DNA from: Dactylorhiza incarnata
Taxonomy: Eukaryota > Streptophyta > Magnoliopsida > Asparagales > Orchidaceae
DNA length: 64,000 bases
NCBI GenBank assembly: GCA_033032865.1
Contig: JAWHQI010001499.1
Span: 1 to 64,000 of the forward strand
Reading direction: 5' to 3'
Shown here: piece by piece, positions 21,220 to 34,200 of the stretch
How the letters are laid out: the number at the start of each line of letters is the position of its first letter
Position numbering within the stretch: position 1 is the first letter of the stretch
Notes under the pieces: model-generated
The model's database searches: none
Told to the model about the DNA's origin: nothing
What the model saw: the letters and a program-made list of their open reading frames with translations, nothing else
Program-made: the position numbers and the translations under genes

Positions 21220-21975
21220 TTTGACCTTGAGAGCTTAGGAAAGAAGGAGGAAACCACCTTGGTCTGTAAATAGCAATTTCCATTTACCAAGCTTAGGGTT
21301 GGACTTTAGGGCCTCAACTTGACCTTTTGACCCCAACATAGTATCCCTAACCCTTTAGGGACCCCCTTAGGGCACCAAGGGCCCATTGGGGTCAACCTAA
21401 GAGGCCAAATTGACCAAAGTCAACCTAAACCCCCAAATTGGTCAAAGTAGCCTATTTAGAGCCAATCAACCTTCACCATGTCAAATTGATCACACATCTA
21501 GGTCTATAATATCATAAGAGGCCTAGTAGACCTAAAAGCCCCATCATGGGACCCCCAGGGGTGCAAATTGACCAAAATGCCCTTTTTAGGTCAAAATGCA
21601 ATTCTTTGCAAAGTACCCTAATTAACCATCACCATATTAAATTGACCCTACCCATAGTGTTATCATATCATAGGGGACCCAGTGGACCAAAAAACCCCAT
21701 GACCAAGTCAACCCTAGGGCTCAATTTGACCAAAGTCAATTTAGCCTATTTTGGTCAAATCAGCTTAGATTGGGTCAACAAAGACCCATATGACCAAATT
21801 GACCCCACCAATAGTTTCTAAACTTAATTTGGAACCCAATGGACCCAAAAGCACCATCCTAGAGTCACCCAATTGGCCAATTTGACCAAAAGTCCAAATT
21901 GCCCAATTTAGGTCAAATCTCTCAAACCTAACACAATCCTATTGGGCTAACTCATTTGGTTGGTCAACCAGCCCA
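21220..21975. promoter_or_regulatory. Dense W-box-like cluster in the LTR
   Basis: About 19 TTGAC[C/T] hexamers, counting both strands, within about 760 bp, where less than one is expected for random sequence of even composition. TTGAC[C/T] is the core W-box bound by WRKY transcription factors. The same cluster is in the 3' LTR at about 31295-32050. It may alternatively reflect spread of a short GGTCAAA repeat. Confidence 0.55.
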
Positions 21976-24900
21976 AGTAGACTACCATTAAACTCAGGAG
22001 AGAGTATAGAAACCGGCCATGATGTTTAGGAGAGAGAAAATGGAGGTTTCCCCATTTTTGAGGTGAGAGAAAGAGGCCATTCATGGCCATTAAGAAGATT
22101 CACCCCTTGGCCTCCCCCATTAACTCTTCCATTCATCTCCTCTGCCGATTATAAGGAGTTTCCAGCAGTTTCCAAGGGGGATTAAGGCAGGGTGAATGAA
22201 TGGGGGCCGACCTTGGGAGGAATTCGAAGGGGCCATTAATGGCATTGGTGGTTAAAGCCACCATTGCCTTCATTCGACCCCCCCATCACCTTCAGAAGCC
22301 GGAGAGGAGAGAAATCCACAAGCTTTCAGAGGAAATTGTGTGCAGTAGGCCTGAATCGGCATGGCGTCGCAACCACCCCGAGCTCCCATGGTGTACCCAA
22401 GGACAACGCGACGGCAAGCTCATCAGCAGGTCCGATTCCCTTCCCTGACTCCTGAGGATTAGATCCCAATCGCCGACGGCTCGTTTCGTGGCCAATTGGC
22501 CGGGAATCAAGCCAGCCAAGCCTCCCGTCGATTGGGTTGGGCTTCCTCTTCCAAATCGTGATTCCGGCCACCTCCGGCCGAGCAAACACCGCTCATCGCC
22601 GGCCACCACCTCAACGGAGGTGGTGGTGGCGTTGGTCGGCCGGGGCGGCGCTCAGGTGGCCGGGAAATCATCAATCAAGGTGGCCCAGGCGCGGTAGATC
22701 CTAGCCATTGGCTATCGGGGACGGTGACCGGGCGCGGTTGGATCTGCGCCAAGATTCGTGCGCCCCATAGTTATAATTCCTATTTTTCTGTGATTAAAAT
22801 GCAGTGATTAGTAAATTCTTTTAAAAATACTTAGAGGCTCCTAGGGAAAAATTGTCCAACATCAAAGTTGGAGCCCCTGAAGTCTAGTTTAATACAAAAT
22901 TAAGATCACTCGATTTGGAGCCCTGGTTATTGCACATCACTCATTTTGGTGAGGTCTGTCCATAAGGCTAACCAGAGTTTATTTTTGATGCCCACACCAA
23001 TCCAGAACTCCAAATGACTTGAAATTTGGGGGGTAGTCTGCTCTTATACATATGTAGGACATGTCCAAAAATCAGATTGATTGGAGAAGTTTCCCTATAA
23101 TTTTTGGAAAAGTTCAATAATCCTTGTGTAACCTAATTAGGTGCCCTAAACACCTCAAAACCTTTCCAAACTTGGATGGGTGGTCCTAGAGAGTAAGTAG
23201 GGTCCCTAGTTAAAATCTCATAATTTATGGAGATGATTTGGTGGGGTAATTCACCAAGACAACCTTAGGCTCCCTAGGTTTAGGCAAAACTTTGGGTGAG
23301 TGCCCTCACTCTTCCACAAAGTCAAATGGCTTCATATTTGGGGTGCACATCACCCTCCCCCATGCCAACTTTTGGTCCAAATTTGGTGGCGATTGGAGGT
23401 GGTTTACCTTAGTAAATCAAAAAGGGGCTAAATGTTATTAGCACCCCAATTAGGTACCCAATAGAACCCCACTCCTCACCAAATGTTGGTAGGATCATGG
23501 GTGGTCATTTCACTGACCTCTGACAAGTGTAATGAGTAACTTGGACTTGGGCAAAGTAGGGAGTTCCCTTGGCCATTTGTTTGCTTAAGGGTTATGATTA
23601 GGGCAAAAGTGTACTTAAGCTAATTTTTGAGTGTGGAGGGGTTTCCTCCCACTGATTGGAAGGGGTGACCTTGGTCACTGACTTGGGATGTATAGGACAC
23701 CCCAAGGAGCAATTTTGGTTGAGTTAAGGCTTAGTGTGCCCTTAAACCCTAGTGGCTAACCTTAGGAGGCCCTTTAGGATTTGTGAAGGACATAAGAATG
23801 TTTGCCCATGGAGAGAAGTGTAATAGCCTTCTCTGAGTTCTAAGAGTGTTATAAAACCCTCACAAGAAGTTTGGGTGGCTTTGGAGAAGTTTGGACCTTA
23901 ACCCTAGGTTAAACCCTAAAGGGGTGCAATTAGAGGCCAATGAAGGAAGAGTGGTCAAACCTTAATGGTTTGACTTGAAATTTTGGGAAGATAATCTTGG
24001 TAACCAGAGAATGCTACTGTGAGAAATTGGTGGGGTTTGGAGTTGCCAAACCTAGGTAATTAATCCTTGGGTAGATTTGTAAATATTTAGGGTTTTGGGA
24101 TTTAGGGAGAAATAATGCTTAGTGATTAACCATCTTCTGTTACCAACTTAGTTTTAGTGTTATTAATCCCTGGAAGATTCTGTTAGAACCATTAGAAAAC
24201 TTTTAGAGGTTCAAGTTGTAATTATTCATATTGTTGACAATTTTTGGAATGATTAATTTTAGGGTGTTAGATTTCTGTAATTGCATGAAACTTTTCTGGA
24301 TGACATTTCATACCAAGATGAACCCATAGTATTTTCCTCATAATTTATGGATTAATATTTTTGGTACCTCTAGTTCAATTTGGAATTAATTGCAAATATA
24401 TCCTTTGTGGAAATTATAAATGTAACCTATGTGGAACATGGTCAAACTTTGTAGGACTGAATATTTTGGTATGCATCACCTCTGTTTTAATTTGCATAGG
24501 GTTTGGAGATCATATGAGGGTACCTCCTTTGGAATTTATTGGAAATAAATGAATTTTAGAATTTTTAAAAATAGTAAATCTTGCTGGTTTTCCAAAATAA
24601 TTCATATCAACTGATTATTAGGTACTCCTGATTTATGTAAAAATTGGGGTAGGCATTGGAAGTCAGAAAAGTACACCTGTAGCTCAAACCTTAGGAAATT
24701 GCCCTTTGGAAAAATTGTTTTAAATATTAATATTTTGGGAAAAATTATGAAACTCTGGATTTGATCTTAAATAAGTAGCATGGACCCCCAATAAATCCAT
24801 TGGGTCATAGAGTTGATTATTTAGTGTACCTCCCTTCATGAGCATCAAAACGTTGAGGATGGACTGCGTTTAGCATTTTGGCAACTTTGGGGATTAAGGG

Positions 24901-25610
24901 TCAAACTGGTGGTCTTGGTTGGAGATGCGAGGCTTAATTGGTAGTCATGTAATTATGTGAGGATCCCTGGTGTAATTAGGGTTTGGTGAGTCCTAGGGTG
25001 GTGGGGAGCCACCCTTGCGGTAGGCCGTCCTGAATTGACGAAAGATCGTCTTTTCCTGTTAGCGTCCTAGAGCACCTAGGTTTAATTTGGGTAAGGTATT
25101 ATGAAGGTTTACTTATAGGAGTCTAGCCGGTTTAGTCCGGTGAATTTGTGATTCTGAAATGTTTATTGGTGACGGGCGGGTTAGCCCGGGGAGCTTGTAG
25201 CTCGGAGTTGTTGGAAGTTAAGTTGCATATGCATAAGGTGGTGGGTCCTTTGTGTTGGCGATCGTTGCACCGACGTTGATACTTGGGCTCGACAAGTGTG
25301 GTATTTACACTTAGCCATAAAAGTCTGGGGGTCCAGTCAGTAAGAGTACGCAGGCGCTCCGCGGGTTTTGCGGAGGCGTACGATAGGTCTAGGTTAGGTA
25401 GTGCATATACCAACCTAGAGGTGGGCGAGGCCCAACCCACCGCTTCTGTTTGCCACTACGGGGGTATCCTGGGAGTCTTGCTAGCTCCAAAAAGGGGGAA
25501 CTAAAGGTCTATGCGCATAGAGTCGTAGTGAGTGAGTTGCACCTGTATGACCATTGCATAATAACATACTCTGCATGTCATGGCATAAACATATCATTCA
25601 ATCCCTGTCA

Positions 25611-25650
25611 CCTATCGTATAAATTGGTATGGGACTTTTTATACGATAGG
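25611..25650. other. Perfect 13-bp inverted repeat in the LTR
   Basis: CCTATCGTATAAA at 25611-25623 pairs exactly with TTTATACGATAGG at 25638-25650, loop 14 bases. It is conserved in the 3' LTR near 35688-35726 despite a one-base change in the loop. It lies upstream of the likely start site. Confidence 0.7.
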
Positions 25651-25798
25651 CCCTGCTAAACGACCCCTTGGCCTATAGGTTTGTATGGGCATTCCTATAA
25701 ATCAAAGGTTAATTTTATGATATTTACTTGCCACTACACTTACTGCTTACTGTTCATTATATTCTTTTACTATGCTGCTTTCTATTTCCTGCTTCATT

Positions 25799-25812
25799 TA
25801 TATATATATATA
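25799..25812 (+). promoter_or_regulatory. Probable LTR TATA box of the Tekay-like element
   Basis: TATATATATATATA run near the 3' end of the LTR, followed by C/T-rich sequence. A slightly shorter run is at the matching place of the 3' LTR (about 35877). Assignment rests on position and composition. Confidence 0.45.
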
Positions 25813-26367
25813 CCTGTGTAGTGTAGAATTCACCTTGTCATCTACTTTTGTATTACCCCTTATTTGTCCTCCGCTTCCTCCTCCCCATACGGTGCCTAGG
25901 AGCCTTGGGGGGAGGGGTGGGGAATTGGCTGAGTCATTTTGACTGACGGTCGGTGGACCTTATCATTTTAGGAGACCGCGGCAACGGGGCAGCACCAGAG
26001 GCCGGTGCAAATGGAGGCGGGGCAGTCTAGCTCAGGAGCACAGATGACAGGACCGTGAGTGTTTGTTTTAGTTGATTTGCTTCCACGAGTGACCTTTGTA
26101 GTGAGGCTATTTTGTAATCGGGCAGAAGCCCTTGTTATCGTATCTTTCTATTCAGTTATGTATGTGGACATCTCTTGATGGTTTAATTACATGTGATGTG
26201 GACTTAGTTTGTTATTTCAATTAAACCTTACTTTTCTTGTGATCGAATTGGCCGGCAGGATCGACGTTTTGTAGTGGCGACCTTCCCGAGCGAGGGTGTC
26301 ACCGCAAAATGGCGATTCTGGGCCTAAGACCCGGTGGTTTTTGCAAAAAAAATGGGGGTCTTACAAG

Positions 26368-26379
26368 TGGTATCAGAGG
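26368..26379 (+). other. Primer-binding site (initiator-Met tRNA) of the Tekay-like element
   Basis: TGGTATCAGAGG starts two bases after the LTR end and is complementary to the 3' end of plant initiator methionine tRNA. This is the usual primer for this lineage. Confidence 0.85.
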
Positions 26380-26788
26380 AAACCTCGATCCAAGGAAAAG
26401 AAGTCCACAAACCCTGGGCCACCCCGCGTGAGCTTAGTTTGCGGACAAACTAGCAGCGGAAGCAATGGTGTGCCAATAAGGGAAATCACATGAAAAGATC
26501 CACTTATAACTGAATTTTCCTTAGCTAAGTCCCTTACGAGTGCAATCTTTCTTTTGTAGCCGGCGGCGGAACCTACACCGCAGCATGGAGTTTCACCGAC
26601 TCCGGACGTCGTCCCACCACCGGCTCCTACCCCGTTTCAGCAGACGGAGTTGGGGCAGACACTGACTGCCATTTTGGAGACGTTCAGGGCACAGCAGGCA
26701 CCGGCTCCCCAGCAAAACCCCGGGGCCAACTGGCTGAGCATACATCGGGACGGAGACTGCCGTAAGAACTGAGGAGTGGGTGGATATT

Positions 26789-29700
26789 ATGCAAGAGATG
26801 CTGACGGGAATCCAGTGCCCGGTAGATATGGAGGTGCCACTGGTGGTTTCATGCTTGGAATCCCATGCCAAGAGGTGGTGGAAGAGGTTCCTGGCTACAG
26901 CTTATCCGGGACTGGAGGCAGCAGATGTTGCATGGGAGGATTTCAAGGCGGCGCTGCTAGAGCATTTTGTGCCGCAGTCGACAAGAGATGATCTGGAGGA
27001 TAGGTTTCTGCATTTGCGGCAGGGGAGTAGGTCAGTGCTGGAGTACCACCAGGAGTTTACCCACCTGTCCCAGTTTGCGGTATCTTACCAGCTGGATGAT
27101 GCGGGATATGCAAAGAGGTTCTATAAGGGCCTTCGTGATGAGATGAGGCAGGCCCTCCTCTTCGTCTCTGAAGGCAGCATGACGAAGATCCTGGAGATGG
27201 CCAAGAAGCTGGAGGGAGACCAGCAAGTTGTTCGTGGGAGAAAGAGACCAATGGAGGATCAGGGAAGAAGTAGCAGAAGGGATCAGCCGAGAGGCCGAGA
27301 CGCTGGAGAAGGAAGGACGGAGGTCCGACCCCGTCAGGAGGTGAGGCAGGTGCAAAGGGAGCCGGTAGTGCTAGCTCCTCAGCCTCTGCAGATGAGGGAG
27401 ATGCCAAGGATTGGAGGAGGTGGGCCACCTCCGGAGTGCTTTCACTGCCACCAGGTCGGCCACATCAAGAGGAACTGCCCCCAGAGGAATGCTCCACCAG
27501 CATTTCAGGCAGCACCACGGGGTCAACATCTCGGGGGCCGAGGACGTGGTCGAGGTCGTGGATTTCAGGGCGATGATCGGAGACAGTACAGGGAGCAGGC
27601 TTATGCCCTAGACTTGGCCAGGCCCCGGGACCCAGCAAGGGTCATCGCAGGTACTTTGTTGTATTTTCATTTAAATGTTAATGCCCTTTTAAGTTTTAGC
27701 CTTACCTTAGCATTGAATCAAACATCAAAACCTTCAGGTTTAGTATCCATTTTTGGCAAACCTGCTTTTACCTTGTTCGATATGGGTGCCTCGCACTCGT
27801 TCGTCTCGGCTAAGTTTATCGAGGACCTGGACCAAGTCCAGCACTCCAAAAGCGACTATAGGAGGGTGCGGTTTCCGGACGGATCGGAGGTTCTAACAAA
27901 CGCAACGTGCATTATGAGTCTGGAGATTGGAGGAAGACTGTTCGAGGCCCCGGCAACTGTGCTGAAGATGAGAGACTACGACCTGATCCTGGGCATGAGT
28001 TGGTTGTATGAGAACCAGGCAAGGATTGACTGCCCGTCAAGGCGGATCGTGCTAGAGCATAGAGACGGTGATGTGACATTCGAAGGTACTCAACCCACCC
28101 CCCGTCTCTTCTTATCATCTATTCAGGCCGTCAAGGCCCACCTGCAGGGAGACGAGGTTTATCAGGTGCTCTTTGAGGCGACTGAAGTCAAGGACTCATT
28201 GTCAAGTATCTCGGTGGTACGAGATTTCGCTTATGTATTTCCGGAGAAGCTTCCTGGGCTGCCACCGCACCGCGAGAAGGATTTTCAGATTCATCTGGTG
28301 CCAGGGGCAAAGCCGGTGTCCAAAGCTCCTTATCGGATGGCCCCGAAGGAGTTGGTAGAGTTTCGGAGACAGCTGCAGGAGCTGGTGGAAGCTGGGTTCG
28401 TTAGGCCGAGTTCCTCACCTTGGGGAGCTCCGGTGTTATTCGTGAAGAAGAAGGACGGGACGCTCAGATTGTGCATCGACTACAGAGCACTGAATAGGCT
28501 GACGGTGCGGAACACGTACCCTCTGCCAAGGATAGACGAGCTCTTCGACCAGCTAGAGGGAGCCCACTGCTTCTCGAAGCTGGATTTGAGGTCGGGGTAT
28601 TATCAGCTGAGGATCCAGGAGGAGGACATCCCGAAGACGGCTTTCAGCAGCCGATACGGATTGTACGAGTTCACTGTGATGCCGTTCGGACTCACAAATG
28701 CACCATCATCATTTATGAGCCTGATGAACTGGGTGTTCGAGCCTTACCTCGACATCTTTGTCATTGTATTCATCGACGACATCCTTATCTACTCAAGGAC
28801 GGAGGAGGAGCATGCACGGCATTTGGCACTAACCTTGGAGAAGCTTCGGGAGCATCAGTTGTATGCGAAGTTCAGCAAATGTCAGTTCTGGTTGAAGGAG
28901 GTGGCCATCCTGGGTCATATCATCAGTGGAGCGGGCTTAGCAGTGGATCCAGCAAAGATTCAGGCAGTACGGGATTGGCCGCCGCTGAAGATGGCCACCG
29001 ACGTGAGGAGTTTCTTGGGACTTGCCGGCTACTACCGGAAGTTCGTTCAGGGGTTTTCTCAGATAGCCCTCCCGCTTACTTCCCTGACAAGGAAGGATGC
29101 TGTTTTTACTTGGACGCCGCAGTGTGAGACAGCTTTCCAGGAGCTGAAAGGTCGGCTTACTTCGGCTCCCATCCTTGCCCTTCCGTCGGGGAAGGAAGGA
29201 TTTCAAGTGTATACGGATGCGTCGTATCAGGGGATGGGTGCCGTTCTGATGGAGAACAGGCATGTGATAGCTTACGCCTCCCGTCAGTTGAAGAATCACG
29301 AGCGGAATTACCCAGTGCATGACTTGGAGATGGGAGCGGTCGTATTCGCTCTCAAGATCTGGCGACACTACCTTTATGGTATCCACTGCGACATATTCTC
29401 AGATCACAAAAATCTGAAATATGTAGATACGCAGAAGGAGCTGAATATCCGGCAGAGGCGGTGGGTGGAATTCTTATCAGACTACCAGTACACGATGCAT
29501 TACCACCCAGGAAAGGCGAACGTAGTAGCAGACACGTTGAGCAGGAGAGCTATTACGTCAGGAGCGGAGCCTAAGTTGATGGCCATGGAGTTAGTGCAGA
29601 TGTTCGAGAATATGCAGATCTCCCTAGTATCTGAGGATGATCCGGAGCTGTACGAGGAATACTTAGCGGCGACTGGTGCTACTTACGACATTCGAGACCG

Positions 29701-31267
29701 CATCAGGGAAGGGCAGAGGCAGGATGCCAAGCTGGAGCCGATATTCAGAGCCTTGGAGGCAGGCTCAGCCGGAGATTATTCGCTGAAGGATGACCTGTTG
29801 AGTTTTAGGGGTCGAGTGTATATACCGGCAGGAGATCAGATTCGGGAGGATATTATGACAGAGGCTCACTGCAGTAGGTATTCAGTGCACCCGGGTATTA
29901 CCAAGATGACGGCGGACTTGAAGAAGACCATGTACTGGCCAGGTATGAAGAGAGACATCGTTTACTTTGTGACCCACTATGAGACTTGCCAGCTTGTGAA
30001 GGTGGAGTGCCGGAACCCAGCAGGATTGTTGCAACCACTTCCGGTGCCGGAATGGAAGTTCGACGATATAGCGATGGATTTTATTCACGGTCTTCCCCGA
30101 TCTCGTGCGGGAAATGACTCGATTTGGGTGATCGTCGATAGATTGACGAAGGTGGCCAGGTTCATTCCGATCAGGAAGGATGATTCGGTTAGGGTTTTGG
30201 TACGGAAGTTTGTGGAGCAGTTTGTCCGATATCATGGTGTGCCAAGGACGATCGTGTCTGACCGAGATGGACGTTGTACGTCGAGGGAGTGGAGAGCGGT
30301 GCAGGCCTACCTAGGCACCCGGTTGACCTTCAGTACAACTTTTCACCCCCAGACAGACGGGCAAACCGAGCGCACCAATCGGACCCTGGAGGATCTTTTG
30401 CGCCTTTGCATTCTAGACCGCGGGGAACCATGGGAGAGACTGTTGCCGTTAGTCGAGTTCTCGTACAATAACAGTCACCAGGCTAGTATAGGCAGAGCAC
30501 CATACGAGGCATTATATGTACGGAGGTGCAGGACACCATTTTCTTGGATTCAGGATGAGGATCCCAAGGCTCTTGGCTCAGAGTTCGTGGAGGACACGGA
30601 GGCCCAGGTGAGGTTAATTCGAGATAGGATGCTGGAGGCCCAGAGCAGGCAGGCCAAGTATTACGATGCACGTCATCGTATGGTGGAGTTCCAGGTGGGA
30701 GACCGGGTTTTCTTGAAGATACGTCCGATGCACGGAGTCTCGAGGGTTCGCGGGCGGAAGAAGCTCAGTCCGAGGTTTATGGGGCCCTATAGGATCCTGG
30801 AGCGGATCGGCCCCTTGGCTTACAGACTGGAGCTACCACCGGATTTGGAGGGACTACATGACGTATTCCACGTCTCCTCACTTAGGAAGGCTTTACTTCG
30901 GCCTGAGCAGCAGGTGTCTACTTCAGAGGGGCCAGTAGCTACAGATCGATCGATTCACCTGGAGCCGGTTCGGATAGACGACACAGAGCTACGAGTCTTG
31001 CGGCGCAAGAAGGTTCCGCTGGTCAAGGTCCTGTGGAGGAATCATGGACAGGAAGAGCACACTTGGGAGCCACTGGACTTGATGCAGCAAAAATATCCGC
31101 AGCTTTTTACGACAGGTACAATTTACTTTTTCCGGGATGTTACTTTTTCTTCTAGTAGAAACCCCACAGGCTTGTCTGAATTTCGAGGACGAATTTTTTT
31201 TTTATGTATTGGGATTTGTAACATCCCTCAAACTGCTAGACCCCTAAGTTGGTTTTGTCATGACTAG
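26789..31267 (+). pseudogene. Gag-pol polyprotein of the Tekay-like chromovirus, probably inactive
   Basis: One frame from the first ATG at 26789, with about 1490 codons. Order: gag lacking its N-terminus (an upstream gag-like frame is offset near 26735), CCHC knuckle at about residues 217-230, protease, RT ([10 protein letters not shown] near 28770), RNase H (VYTDAS, SDHKNLK), integrase (D in AMDFIHGL, D in VSDRDGR, E in GQTERTN) and chromodomain ([15 protein letters not shown] near 31020-31070). Two key positions are altered. The protease loop reads DMGA instead of DTGA/DSGA, and the integrase zinc motif reads HYETCQ where the family has two cysteines. The stop lies inside the 3' LTR. No purine-rich tract precedes that LTR. 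Confidence 0.85.
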
Positions 31268-34200
31268 GTCATGACAAAACCATAGGGAGAGCCATTTGAC
31301 CTTGAGAGCTTAGGAAAGAAGGAGGAAACCACCTTGGTCTACAAATAGCAATTTCCATTTACCAAGCTTAGGGTTGGACTTTAGGGCCTCAACTTGACCT
31401 TTTGACCCCACCATAGTATCCCTAACCCTTTAGGGGCCCCCTTAGGGCACCAAGGGCCCATTGGGGTCAACCTAAGAGGCCAAATTGACCAAAGTCAACA
31501 TAAACCCCCAAATTGGTCAAAGTAGCCTATTTAGAGCCAATCAACCTTAACCATGTCAAATTGATCACACATATAGATCTAGAATACCATAAGAGGCCTA
31601 GTAGACCTAAAAGCCCCATCATGGGACCCCCAGGGGTGCAAATTGACCAAAATGCCCTTTTTAGGTCAAAATGGCAATTCTTTGCAAAGTACCCTAATTA
31701 ACCATCACCATATTAAATTGACCCTACCCATAGTGTTATCATATCATAGGGGACCCAGTGGACCAAAAAGCCCCATGATGAAGTCAACCATAGGGCTCAA
31801 TTTGACCAAAGTCAATTTAGCCTATTTTGGTCAAATCAGCTTAGATTGGGTCAACTAAGACCCATATGACCAAATTGACCCCACCAATAGTTTCTAAACT
31901 TAATTTGGAACCCAATGGACCCAAAAGCCCCATCCTAGAGTCACCCAATTGGCCAATTTGACCAAAAGTCAAAATTGCCCAATTTAGGTCAAATCTCTCA
32001 AACCTAACCCAATCCTATTGGGCTAACTCATTTGGTTGGTCAACCAGACCAAGTAGACTACCATTAAACTCAGGAGAGAGTATAGAAACCGGCCATGATG
32101 TTTAGGAGAGAGAAAATGGAGGTTTCCCCATTTTTGAGGTGAGAGAAAGAGGCCATTCATGGCCATTAAGAAGATTCACCCCTTGGCCTCCCCCATTAAC
32201 TCTTCCATTCATCTCCTCTGCCGATTACAAGGAGTTTCCAGCAGTTTCCAAGGGGGATTAAGGCAGGGGGAATGAATGGGGGCCGGCCTTGGGAGGAATT
32301 CGAAGGGGCCATTAATGGCATTGGTGGTTAAAGCCACCATTGCCTTCATTCGACCCCCCCATCACCTTCAGAAGCCGGAGAGGAGAGAAACCCCCAAGCT
32401 TTCAGAGGAAATCGTGTGTTGTAGGCCTGAATCGGCATGGCGTCGCAACCACCCCGAGCTCCCATGGTGTACCCAAGGACAACGCGACGGCAAGCTCATC
32501 AGCAGGTCCGATTCCCTTCCCTGACTCCTGAGGATTAGATCCCAATCGCCGACGGCTCGTTTCGTGGCCAATTGGCCGGGAATCAAGCCAGCCAAGCCTC
32601 CCGTCTATCGGGTTGGGCTTCCTTTTCCAAATCGTGATTCCGGCCACCTCCGGCCGAGCAAACACCGCTCATCGCCGGCCACCACCTCAACGGAGATGGT
32701 GGTGGCGTTGGTCGGCCGGGGCGGCGCTCAGGTGGCCGGGAAATCATCAATCAAGGCGTCCCAGGCGCGGCAGATCCTAGCCGTTGGCTATCGGAGACGA
32801 TGACCGGGCGCGGTTGGATCTGCGCCAAGATTCGTGCGCCCCATAGTTATAATTCCTATTTTTCTGTGATTAAAATGCAGTGATTAGTAAATTCTTTTTA
32901 AAATACTTAGAGGCTCCTAGGGAAAAATTGTCCAGGATCAAAGTTGGAGCCCCTGATGTTTAATTTAATCCAAAATTGAGATCACTCGATTAGGAGCCCT
33001 GGTTAGGGCACATCGCTCATTTTGGTGAGGTCTGTCCATAAGGCTAACCAGAGTTTATTTTTGATGCCCACATCAATCCAGAACTCCAAATGACTTGAAA
33101 TTTGGGGGATAGGCTGCTCTTATACATATGTAGGACATGTCCAAAAATCAGATTGATTGGAGAACTTTTCCCTATAATATTTGGAAAAGTTTAATAATCC
33201 TTGTGTAACCTAATTAGGTGCCCTAAACACCTCAAAACCCTTCCAAACTTGGATGGGTGGTCCTAGAGAGTAAATAGGGTCCCTGGTTAAAATCTCATAA
33301 TTTATGGAGATGATTTGGTGGGGTAATTCACCAAGACAACCTTAGGCTCCCTAGGTTTAGGCAAAACTTTGGGTGAGTGCCCCCACTCTTCCACATAGCC
33401 AAATGGCTTCATATTTGGGGTGCACATCACCCTCCCCCATGCCAACCTTTGGTCCAAATTTGGTGGCCATTGGAGGAGGTTTACCCTAGTAAATCAAAAA
33501 GGGGCTAAATGTTATTAGCACCCCAATTACGTACCCAATAGAACCCCACTCCTCACCAAATGTTGGTAGGATCATGGGTGGTCATTTCACTGACCTCTGA
33601 CCAGTGTAGTGAGTAACTTGGACTTGGGCAAAGTAGGGAGTTCCCTTAGCCATTTGTTTGCTTAAGGGTTATGATTAGGGCAAAAGTGTACTTAAGCTAA
33701 TTTGTGAGTGTGGAGGGGTTTCCTCCCACTGATTGGAAGGGGTGACCTTGGTCACTGACTTGGGATGTATGGGACACCCCAAGGAGCAATTTTGGATGAG
33801 TTAAGGCTTAGTGTGCCCTTAAACCCTAGTGGCTAACCTTAGGAGGCCCTTTAGGATTTGTGAAGGACATAGGAATGTTTGCCCATGGAGAGAAGTGTAA
33901 TAGCCTTCTCTGAGTTCTAAGAGTGTTATAAAACCCTCACAAGAAGTTTGGGTGGATTTGGAGAAGTTTGGACCTTAACCCTAGGTTAAACCCTAAAGGG
34001 GTGCAATTAGAGGCCAATGAAGGAAGAGGGGTCAAACCTTAATGGTTTGACTTGAAATTTTTGGGAGATGGTCTTGGTAACCAGAGAATGCTACTGTGAG
34101 AAATTGGTGGGGTTTGGAGTTGCCAAACCTAGGTAATAAATCCTTGGGTAGATTTGTAAATATTTAGGGTTTTGGGATTTAGGGAGAAATAATACTTAGT

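Larger units (their letters stand above)
21142..26365 (+). repeat. 5' LTR of the Tekay-like element (5.22 kb)
   Basis: The proximal 850 bp are crowded with TTGACC/GGTCAA motifs. A GC-richer segment at 22200-22740 has short open frames of no known family. The rest is AT-rich with repeated CTTAGG and TTTAGGG words. A TATA-like run near 25800 suggests a start about 530 bp before the LTR end. An LTR longer than the internal region is exceptional. Confidence 0.93.

Noticed and set aside
22200..22700. Host gene captured in the Tekay-like LTR
   Set aside because: Open frames of 60-105 codons exist in both LTRs, but they overlap in several frames and resemble no protein I recognise.
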